Source of the DNA: an uncultured Collinsella sp.
GTDB taxonomy: Bacteria > Actinomycetota > Coriobacteriia > Coriobacteriales > Coriobacteriaceae
Reading direction: 5' to 3'
DNA: 13,701 nucleotides
Assembly: GCA_958370325.1 (NCBI GenBank)
Contig: CATXJW010000048.1
Coordinates: 1-13,701, forward strand
Made by a program: the position numbers and the translations under genes. Numbering within the stretch: position 1 is the first letter of the stretch; every line of letters begins with the position of its first letter. Shown here piece after piece: positions 1 to 5,732 of the stretch. The notes under the pieces are model-generated. The model made no database searches, was not told where the DNA came from, and was given only the letters and a program-made list of their open reading frames with translations.

Positions 1-17
1 TGTTACAGATCGAGACA
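1..17. repeat. Right half of a palindromic repeat unit cut by the window edge
   Basis: The first bases read TGTTACAGATCGAGACA, identical to the right arm of the complete unit at 5632-5692. The left arm and 26-nt loop would lie just outside the window. It sits upstream of the amidohydrolase gene. The rest of 18-165 holds no gene. A TAATAAT at 119-125 could be a -10 element for the amidohydrolase, but no good -35 was found, so no promoter is called. Confidence 0.8.
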
Positions 18-165
18 TTTCCCTGGTGTCGTTGGGGTGGGGCTGCAGCGTATTCCGTCTCCCACATCCCCTCTTCCTTCCGTTAACCGATATGCTCGAC
101 TTTAGGTCGCTGCATTGGGTAATAATGGACAAATGTTCAAGTTAATCGTGAGGGAGGAGCTCGAT

Positions 166-1536
166 ATGGCATCTGCCGATCGTTCCACGTTGTTTATCAA
201 TGCGACCATTCTGGATGGTTCGGAGCATATGGAGCCGCAACCCGATATGGCCGTGACTGTTGAGCGCGGCGTCATCACCTGGATGGGGCCGAGTGCTGTG
301 GCGCAGGCGCCTGCAGGTGCCGAGGTTATCGACCTGGGTGGCGCGTATCTCATGCCCGGTCTCATCAATATGCACGTGCACCTGTGCGGCTCGGGCAAGC
401 CTGTCTCGGCCGGCGATGCGGGAGCGCTGATGAAGAAACTCGATAATCCCGTGGGCCGTGCCATCGTGCGCCGCATCCTCAAGGGCAGTGCCCAGCAGCA
501 GCTGGCAAGCGGCGTGACCACGGTGCGCGGCGCGGGCGACCCGCTGTTTGCCGACATTGCCGCGCGCGACGCTATCGACGCCGGTAAGTATCAGGGTCCG
601 CGCCTGGTAGCGCCGGGAACGGGCGTCACGGTGCCGGGCGGCCATGGCGCAGGCTTGTTCGCCCAGGTGGCCAACAGCCCCGTCGAGGCAGCCGAGCAGG
701 TGCGAGACCTGTATGCGCGCGGCGCCGACGTCATTAAGCTGTTCGTGACGGGCGGTGTGTTCGATGCGACCGAGGTGGGCGAGCCGGGCGTGCTGCGTAT
801 GCCGGTGGAGGTTGCCGCGGCGGCGTGCAAGGCGGCGCACGAGGTGGGCCTGCCGGTTATGGCTCATGTCGAGAGCACCGAGGGCGTGAAGGCCGCGCTT
901 GAGGCCGGGGTCGACACAATCGAGCACGGTGCCCCGATGACGCCCGAGATCCTGGAGCTGTACCGTGGCGCCGCGGGCACGCAGCTCGAGGGACGTGCGC
1001 CCAGCGTTACCTGCACTATCAGCCCGGCGCTTCCGTTTGTGTTACTCGATCCGGAGAAGACCCATTCGACTGACACGCAAAAGAAGAACGGCGACATCGT
1101 GTGCTCGGGCATTATCGAGAGTGCTCGTGCGGCGCTGGAAGCTGGCGTTAAGGTGGGCCTTGGCACAGATTCGAGCTGCCCGTTCGTGACGCAGTACGAC
1201 ATGTGGCGTGAGGTGGCCTATTTTGCCAAGTACGTGGGCGTGAGCAACGCCTTTGCGCTGCATACGGCTACGCAGGTCAATGCCGAGCTCCTGGGGCTGG
1301 GCGGCGAGACCGGTGCGATCGAGTGCGGCAAGGCCGCCGATATCCTGGTGACGCGCAAGAATCCGCTCGATGACCTGTGCGCTCTGCGTGAGCCGATACA
1401 TGTGATGTGTCGCGGTGATCTGGTACGCAAGCTCAAGGTAAAGCGTATTCCCGAGGTGGACGCCGAGCTCGACGCGATTATGGCCATGCCGGCCGAGGCG
1501 CTGGCCGAGGAGCTCGCCCGCGACGGTGTGGCATAG
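166..1536 (+). CDS. Metal-dependent amidohydrolase (imidazolonepropionase/prolidase-like)
   Basis: A 456-residue cytoplasmic hydrolase of the amidohydrolase superfamily. The metal-site set is complete: HxH at His70/His72 (NMHVHL), a candidate carboxylated Lys191 (VIKLFVTGG), His234 (MAHVES), His254 (IEHG) and Asp335 (GTDSS). A GGHG motif at 158-161 is typical of the branch containing Xaa-Pro dipeptidases and imidazolonepropionase-like proteins. The final third (ADILV near 391-395) is the usual return to the small beta-sandwich domain. The ATG at 166 is chosen because GGAGG at 153-157 lies 8 nt upstream; an in-frame ATG at 115 has no comparable site. The gene stands alone, with a terminator 35 nt downstream. 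The family hydrolyses C-N bonds, for example in N-acyl or prolyl dipeptides or cyclic imides. The substrate cannot be read from sequence, so no symbol is given. Confidence 0.9.
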   Translation: MASADRSTLFINATILDGSEHMEPQPDMAVTVERGVITWMGPSAVAQAPAGAEVIDLGGAYLMPGLINMHVHLCGSGKPVSAGDAGALMKKLDNPVGRAIVRRILKGSAQQQLASGVTTVRGAGDPLFADIAARDAIDAGKYQGPRLVAPGTGVTVPGGHGAGLFAQVANSPVEAAEQVRDLYARGADVIKLFVTGGVFDATEVGEPGVLRMPVEVAAAACKAAHEVGLPVMAHVESTEGVKAALEAGVDTIEHGAPMTPEILELYRGAAGTQLEGRAPSVTCTISPALPFVLLDPEKTHSTDTQKKNGDIVCSGIIESARAALEAGVKVGLGTDSSCPFVTQYDMWREVAYFAKYVGVSNAFALHTATQVNAELLGLGGETGAIECGKAADILVTRKNPLDDLCALREPIHVMCRGDLVRKLKVKRIPEVDAELDAIMAMPAEALAEELARDGVA

Positions 1537-1570
1537 GTGTGACAAAGGTGTAGCTCCGTTGCCGCATGTA

Positions 1571-1608
1571 AAAAGCCGAGGTCTCAACACGAGGCCTCGG
1601 CTTTTTTA
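1571..1608. terminator. Bidirectional intrinsic terminator
   Basis: AGCCGAGG pairs with CCTCGGCT around the loop AACAC, extended by CTC/GAG, and is followed by six T on the plus strand. On the minus strand the same stem is followed by five T. It therefore serves the plus-strand amidohydrolase and probably also the convergent minus-strand zinc-ribbon gene. Confidence 0.9.
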
Positions 1609-1629
1609 TCGAACAAATACTTAAGATTT

Positions 1630-1658
1630 GGGACAAACAAACCTGATTAATTTGTCCC
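1630..1658. repeat. GGGACAAA inverted repeat downstream of the zinc-ribbon gene
   Basis: GGGACAAA at 1630-1637 and TTTGTCCC at 1651-1658 form a perfect 8-bp stem around a 13-nt AT-rich loop. It lies just past the 3' end of the minus-strand gene at 1670-2143. No T-run follows it on that strand, so it is not a classical terminator by itself. Its ends resemble the larger GGGGACAG element at 2199-2279 on the other side of the same gene. Confidence 0.6.
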
Positions 1659-1669
1659 GCGTGCGGGCG

Positions 1670-2143
1670 CTAGGAGCGGGTTTCCATCTTAGCGTGGCAC
1701 TTGGGGCAGGTGACGCGGATCTTGCCCTTGCCCTTGGGGACGGAGAGCATCTGGCCGCAGTTGGGGCACTTGAGGTATGCCGTGGTCTTGCGACCCTTCC
1801 ACATCTTCTTGGCCGTGCGCTTGGCGCGCTCAAAGTCTTCCTTGCTCGTTCCAGCCGCGCGCGAGGTGCCGGCCGCCGCAGCGCCGCCGCCCAAGCTGGC
1901 GACAAACTTGCCCAAGCCGGGGACGTTCGCGGTCGCGGTGACAAAGGCAGCGTTTTCCTTGCGACGCGCATCGATGTTTTTGGACAGGCCGCGCAGCACG
2001 CCAATCACGATCACGGCGATGGCGATCCAGCTGAGCCACTGGATGCGGGCTATCGATCCGATCATCGCGATGACGATGCCGGCAAAACCCATCACGATGG
2101 TGAGTTCATCGGCACCATTGCGACCCTTCATAAAGTCATTCAT
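1670..2143 (-). CDS. Two-helix membrane protein with a C-terminal zinc ribbon
   Basis: A 157-residue hypothetical membrane protein. Two hydrophobic segments at about 14-32 and 35-51 form a helical hairpin. A basic, Ala/Gly-rich linker (about 52-120) follows, and then a zinc ribbon with CPNC at Cys126/Cys129 and CPKC at Cys146/Cys149, which should bind one Zn2+. The region between the cysteine pairs is short and basic, as in rubredoxin-like ribbons. The ATG at 2143 is preceded by AAAGG about 8 nt upstream on the minus strand. The ribbon side most likely faces the cytoplasm, judging from the flanking positive charge. No catalytic residues are visible and no function is assigned. It lies 146 nt downstream of csoR on the same strand but is separated from it by an 82-bp repeat, so co-transcription is uncertain. 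Confidence 0.85.
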   Translation of the reverse strand: MNDFMKGRNGADELTIVMGFAGIVIAMIGSIARIQWLSWIAIAVIVIGVLRGLSKNIDARRKENAAFVTATANVPGLGKFVASLGGGAAAAGTSRAAGTSKEDFERAKRTAKKMWKGRKTTAYLKCPNCGQMLSVPKGKGKIRVTCPKCHAKMETRS

Positions 2144-2198
2144 GCAAATTGCCTTTCGTTCGATATGCTGCTCGCCTTTATACCCGATTTAGAGCAAG

Positions 2199-2279
2199 GG
2201 GGACAGGTTAATCTGCACCAAGGTGGTGCAAACGTACCTATCCCCGATACACCAAGATGGTGCAAAGCAGTCTGTCCCC
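2199..2279. repeat. Intergenic inverted-repeat element with GGGGACAG ends
   Basis: Terminal GGGGACAG (2199-2206) and CTGTCCCC (2272-2279) are perfect inverted repeats. Inside are two short palindromes of the same design: TGCACCA-AGG-TGGTGCA at 2214-2230 and TACACCA-AGA-TGGTGCA at 2248-2264, starting 34 bp apart. The element fills most of the gap between csoR and the zinc-ribbon gene and has no coding capacity. It looks like a short non-autonomous mobile or REP-like element. Confidence 0.65.
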
Positions 2280-2289
2280 AATGCCCCAA

Positions 2290-2562
2290 TTACTTGGAGA
2301 GCTTGTCGACGACGCGTTCGATCTCGGCGAGCTTGGCGGCTTTGAGGTCTTCGTCGCCCGATTCGATTGCCGAAGTCACGCAGCCCTCGATATGCGCCTT
2401 GAGCACGTCGGCGTTGATGCGCGCAATGAGCGCCTGCGTTGCCATGAGCTGCGTGGAAATATCGACGCAGTAGCGGTCCTCCTCGACCATCCGCAGGATG
2501 CCGTCGATCTGACCGCGTGCCGTCTTGAGCATGCGGGTCACCGATTTATGGTCTGCCATCAT
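2290..2562 (-). CDS. csoR: Copper-sensing transcriptional repressor CsoR (DUF156 family)
   Basis: A 90-residue all-helical regulator of the CsoR/RcnR (DUF156) family, of normal length. Cys32, His57 and Cys61 (YCVDI and AHIEGC) reproduce the x-H-C Cu(I)-binding set, with the same 25- and 4-residue spacing as Cys36-His61-Cys65 of Mycobacterium tuberculosis CsoR. The N-terminal segment (ARGQIDGILRMVEEDRYC) is the family's conserved helix. In the family, the apo-protein sits on a GC-rich palindrome and Cu(I) binding releases it. The ATG at 2562 follows a GAGGA six nt upstream; a second ATG at 2559 is less well placed. It is the last gene of the copA-copZ-csoR operon, 48 nt after copZ. This suggests autoregulation through the palindrome in front of copA. 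Nickel, sulfide or formaldehyde sensors of the same fold are less likely given the neighbours. Confidence 0.93.
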   Translation of the reverse strand: MMADHKSVTRMLKTARGQIDGILRMVEEDRYCVDISTQLMATQALIARINADVLKAHIEGCVTSAIESGDEDLKAAKLAEIERVVDKLSK

Positions 2563-2610
2563 GGCGGGTCCTCGTTTCTGGTCGATGGGGTCGAATGCTT
2601 CTGGTAGCTG

Positions 2611-2832
2611 CTACGCGGCGGTCACGGACAGGGCGTGGAACTTCTCGCCGGCGCCCTCGACAGCGGCGGCGAGCTGCTCGGCGGTCACGGTGTCGGCGCA
2701 CTCCACCTGGACGGTCTGAGTCTCGTGATCGGCGTCGGCGTCGGTCACGCCGGCCACGTTGAGCAACGCCGTCTCGACGGTGGCGTCGCAGTGGCCGCAC
2801 ATGAGGCCGGAAGTCTTGATTGTGTATCGCAT
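2611..2832 (-). CDS. copZ: CopZ-like heavy-metal-associated (HMA) copper chaperone
   Basis: A 73-residue single HMA domain of ferredoxin-like fold. The metal loop at residues 9-15 reads GLMCGHC. Cys12 and Cys15 form the Cu(I)-binding CxxC, and the Met commonly found two residues before the first Cys is here shifted by one and replaced by Leu. The rest (VETALLNVAGV, then VECADTVTAEQL) follows the usual helix-strand pattern. It should carry Cu(I) in the cytoplasm to CopA. The ATG at 2832 is chosen because GAGG lies 7 nt upstream. The frame is open back to a GTG at 2943, but that start has no ribosome-binding site and the extra residues have no HMA character. It lies 147 nt downstream of copA and 48 nt upstream of csoR on the same strand. 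Confidence 0.9.
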   Translation of the reverse strand: MRYTIKTSGLMCGHCDATVETALLNVAGVTDADADHETQTVQVECADTVTAEQLAAAVEGAGEKFHALSVTAA

Positions 2833-2979
2833 GGGTATTCCTCTCTGTTGTGTCGGCTTTCCCAGGCACCCGACCTTGACCTTCAAGCCGTCGCTCGCGT
2901 ACCAAAGTGCGCGTCGCTCCTCTTTCAGGTCAATCTCTGGCACCTGGAAAACCCGTTCTAAGTGGACTTAATGGTGAGC

Positions 2980-5322
2980 CTATTTTGCCACTTTGGATCT
3001 AAAAGTTCGCAGGCGCAGGGCATTGCTTACGACGCACACGCTCGACAGGCTCATGGCCGCGGCGCCGAACATCGGCGAGAGCTGCCAACCGGTGAGGGGG
3101 AAGAACACGCCTGCCGCCAGCGGAATGCCGATGCCGTTGTAGAACAGCGCCCAGAACAGGTCCTGCTTGATGTTGCGGATCGTGGCGCGCGACAGCTCGA
3201 TGGCGCGCGCAACATCCATGAGGTCGCTGCGCATGAGCACCACATCTGCCCCTTCTTTGGCGATGTCGGCGCCGGTGCCGATCGCAAGGCCCACGTCGGC
3301 GCGCGCCAGGGCGGGGGAGTCGTTGATGCCGTCGCCCACCATGGCGACCTTGCCGCCCGCATCCTGCAGTTCGCGCACGTGGCGTTCCTTGTCGGCGGGG
3401 AGGACGTCGGCGATGACCTGTTCGCTGGTGAGTCCCACGCGGCGGGCGATAGCCTCGGCCGTCACGCGGTTGTCGCCGGTGAGCATGCGCACGTCGACGC
3501 CGAGCTTGCGGAGCGCGGCGATGGCCCCGGCGCTCGTCTCTTTGACCTCGTCAGCCACGGCGATGGTGCCGACAAACTCGCCGTTCTTGGCAAAGAACAG
3601 CGGTGTTTTGCCCTCGGCGGCAAATTGCTCGGTAAGACCCGCGGGCACGGTAACGCCCAACTCGTTCATCAGGCGTACGTTGCCGGCGGCGATGACATTC
3701 TGCCCCTCGCGCGCCGTTACGCCACGACCGGGCACGGCGGCAAAGTCCTCGACCATGCGCGCGACAATTCCGCGTGCCTCGCACTCGGCCATGATCGCCT
3801 CGGCCAGCGGGTGCTCGCTCGAGCGCTCCAGCGCGGCAGCGAGCTTCAGTAACGCCTTTTCACTCATAGCGGGCGAGCCGTCGGCGCGCGCGACAACCAC
3901 AATGTCGGTCACGGCCGGCTTGCCGCGGGTGACCGTGCCCGTCTTATCGAGCACCACGGTGCCCACGCTGCGCAGGTTCTCCAGCGCCTCAGCGCTCTTA
4001 AACAGAATGCCCATCTCGGCGCCCTTGCCGGTGCCCACCATAATGGCGACGGGCGTGGCCAGGCCGAGCGCGCACGGACAACTGATCACCAGCACGGCGA
4101 CAGCGGAAGTGAGCGCCTCGTTGATGCTTCCGGTCAGCACCATCCATGCCACAAAAGTTACGGCAGAGATTACAAACACCACGGGCACGAACACGCCGGC
4201 GACCTTGTCGGCCATGCGGGCGATGGGCGCTTTGGTGGCGTTGGCGTCCTCGACGAGCTGGATAATCTTGGCGAGCGATGTCTCGGCACCCACCCGCGTG
4301 GCGCGGAAGGTAAACGAACCGGTGCGGTTGACGGTGGCGGCGTTGACGGTGTCGCCGGCGGTCTTTTCCACGGGTATGGACTCGCCGGTCAACGCACTTT
4401 CGTCCACGGCCGAGCTGCCCTCGAGCACCACGCCATCGACGGGGATGGACTCTCCGGGGCGCACGCGCAGGACCTGGCCGGGAAGGATACTGTCGACGTC
4501 GACGGTGGTTTCGGTGCCGTCGTCGGCAACGACGGTCGCAGTCTTGGGTGCCAAGTCGATGAGCACCTCGATAGCGCCGCCGGTTTTGGATTTGCTGCGT
4601 GTCTCGAGGTATTTGCCCACGGTGACCAGCGACAGGATCGTGCCCGCACTCTCAAAATACAGGTTGTCCATGCCCGTCATCATGGCCTTGTGGACCTGAC
4701 CGGCGGCCAGCTGGTCGGCCATGATAAACATGGCGTAGAGCGACCAGGCAATGGACGCGGTGGCGCCGACGGCGATGAGGGCGTCCATGGTGGGCGCGCC
4801 GTGGACCAGCGACTTGAAGCCATTGATAAAGTAGGCGTCGTTGACGTAGACGATGGGGATGAGCAGGACGAACTCGGTGAGTGCGAGCGTCATGCTGTGG
4901 GTGTGGTCGGTGAAGATGCTGGGCAGTGGCCAACCGAGCATGTGCCCCATGCCTATGTAGAACAGCGGGATGAGGAATACGATCGAGATGATGAGGCGGG
5001 TGCGCATGGCGGAGGCGGCGGCCTCCAGCTTTTTGGTCGGCGACTCCATATGGGCGGCGCCGGACCTGACTTGCGTGCTGCCGTTTGAGCCGGCGGCACC
5101 GGTGCTCACATCGACGGGCGAGGCCGAGTAGCCCGCGCGGTCGACGGCGGTGCAGATATCGTCGGGGGAGACCTGCGCGGGGTCGTAGTCCACCAGCATA
5201 GAGCCGGCGAGCAGATTGACCGCGACGCTCTCGACGCCGTCGAGCTTGCTCACGGCACGGTCCACGTGCGCCTGACAGGCGGTGCATGTCATGCCACCCA
5301 CATCGAATTTATCTTGAGCCAT
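2980..5322 (-). CDS. copA: Copper-exporting P1B-type ATPase CopA
   Basis: A 780-residue Cu(I)-translocating P-type ATPase of the inner membrane. One N-terminal HMA domain carries GMTCTAC at 10-16. The actuator domain has TGES at 312-315. The transmembrane Cu site has CPC at 415-417, YN at 728-729 and MxxS at 757-760, the signature of Cu(I) pumps rather than Zn/Cd pumps. The phosphorylated Asp459 is in DKTGT (459-463). The nucleotide domain has His504-Pro505, and TGDN (615-618) and GDGINDSP (663-670) follow. Hydrophobic segments are consistent with the usual eight helices. Residues about 66-95 form a Ser/Gly-rich linker after the single HMA domain. AAAGGAG ends 5 nt before the ATG at 5322. It is the first gene of the copper operon and sits behind a CsoR-type operator. 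A role in exporting excess cytoplasmic copper is well supported. Confidence 0.97.
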   Translation of the reverse strand: MAQDKFDVGGMTCTACQAHVDRAVSKLDGVESVAVNLLAGSMLVDYDPAQVSPDDICTAVDRAGYSASPVDVSTGAAGSNGSTQVRSGAAHMESPTKKLEAAASAMRTRLIISIVFLIPLFYIGMGHMLGWPLPSIFTDHTHSMTLALTEFVLLIPIVYVNDAYFINGFKSLVHGAPTMDALIAVGATASIAWSLYAMFIMADQLAAGQVHKAMMTGMDNLYFESAGTILSLVTVGKYLETRSKSKTGGAIEVLIDLAPKTATVVADDGTETTVDVDSILPGQVLRVRPGESIPVDGVVLEGSSAVDESALTGESIPVEKTAGDTVNAATVNRTGSFTFRATRVGAETSLAKIIQLVEDANATKAPIARMADKVAGVFVPVVFVISAVTFVAWMVLTGSINEALTSAVAVLVISCPCALGLATPVAIMVGTGKGAEMGILFKSAEALENLRSVGTVVLDKTGTVTRGKPAVTDIVVVARADGSPAMSEKALLKLAAALERSSEHPLAEAIMAECEARGIVARMVEDFAAVPGRGVTAREGQNVIAAGNVRLMNELGVTVPAGLTEQFAAEGKTPLFFAKNGEFVGTIAVADEVKETSAGAIAALRKLGVDVRMLTGDNRVTAEAIARRVGLTSEQVIADVLPADKERHVRELQDAGGKVAMVGDGINDSPALARADVGLAIGTGADIAKEGADVVLMRSDLMDVARAIELSRATIRNIKQDLFWALFYNGIGIPLAAGVFFPLTGWQLSPMFGAAAMSLSSVCVVSNALRLRTFRSKVAK

Positions 5323-5369
5323 GGCTTCTCCTTTCTGTGGCTCGGTATTGGAATTGTTAACCTGCCGAT

Positions 5370-5400
5370 ACTATACACCCATACCCCCTGGGGGTGTCCA
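5370..5400 (-). promoter_or_regulatory. copA promoter with CsoR-type operator
   Basis: ACCCCCTGGGGGT at 5383-5395 is a perfect 13-bp palindrome matching the GC-rich, TACCC/GGGTA-flanked operators known for CsoR. On the minus strand, TGGACA (5395-5400) and TATAGT (5370-5375) fit -35 and -10 elements. The palindrome lies inside the 19-nt spacer between them, so bound CsoR would block RNA polymerase. The spacer is two nt longer than the usual 17, as seen at MerR-type promoters. Confidence 0.8.
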
Positions 5401-5470
5401 GTAATAGTTGGAATGTATGACTTTTCATTACAGATGAGGGTGGCTGCTCAATCGGTGGCCGTCTCTGCCA

Positions 5471-5692
5471 AACATCTCAATCTGTAACGTCTGGACCGGT
5501 TTTTGAACCATAGCTGTTACAGATTTAGACAAACAGTTGACGGGAAACTCAATGTCTTGATCTGTAACATCTAGAGAGGTTTTTAACCCCTTACTGTTAC
5601 AGATTGAGATGTTGTCTCGCGGGGCGGGGGTTTGTCTCGATCTGTAACATCTAGACCTGTATCTGCCGAGCTAGTGTTACAGATCGAGACAA
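5471..5692. repeat. Array A: three tandem palindromic units, 80-bp period, 26-nt loops
   Basis: Each unit has a left arm ending in ATCTGTAAC and a right arm starting with TGTTACAGAT, separated by exactly 26 nt. Left arms end at 5488, 5568 and 5648 and right arms start at 5515, 5595 and 5675, giving a period of exactly 80 bp. Unit 3 has an 18-bp perfect stem (5632-5649 with 5675-5692). Unit 2 pairs along 19 positions if G-U pairs are allowed. Unit 1 is the most diverged. Loops and inter-unit stretches differ in sequence, although units 1 and 2 share a GGTT/AACC mini-stem around a T-rich loop. There is no ORF here. The array lies between the 3' end of the kinase gene and the copA promoter, both on the minus strand. 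The remaining stretch 5401-5470 has nothing assignable. Confidence 0.85.
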
Positions 5693-5732
5693 TTGCCGGG
5701 GAGGGGTTCCGTCACGGCAAGACGCCCGCCGC

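Noticed and set aside
1628..2473. A 281-codon plus-strand ORF
   Set aside because: It runs antisense to the zinc-ribbon gene and csoR and through a repeat, and shows no protein family features.
2833..2943. N-terminal extension of the copper chaperone to a GTG at 2943
   Set aside because: No ribosome-binding site there, and a good GAGG precedes the ATG at 2832, which also starts exactly at the HMA fold.
5421..5440. A further degenerate repeat unit next to the copA promoter (CATTACAGATGAG)
   Set aside because: It is out of the 80-bp register by about 9-10 bp and lacks a matching left arm at 26 nt; at most a decayed remnant.
5471..5692. CRISPR array
   Set aside because: Conserved arms alternate in inverted orientation, and both the intervals inside and between units vary. 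A CRISPR array has direct repeats, and no cas gene is present.
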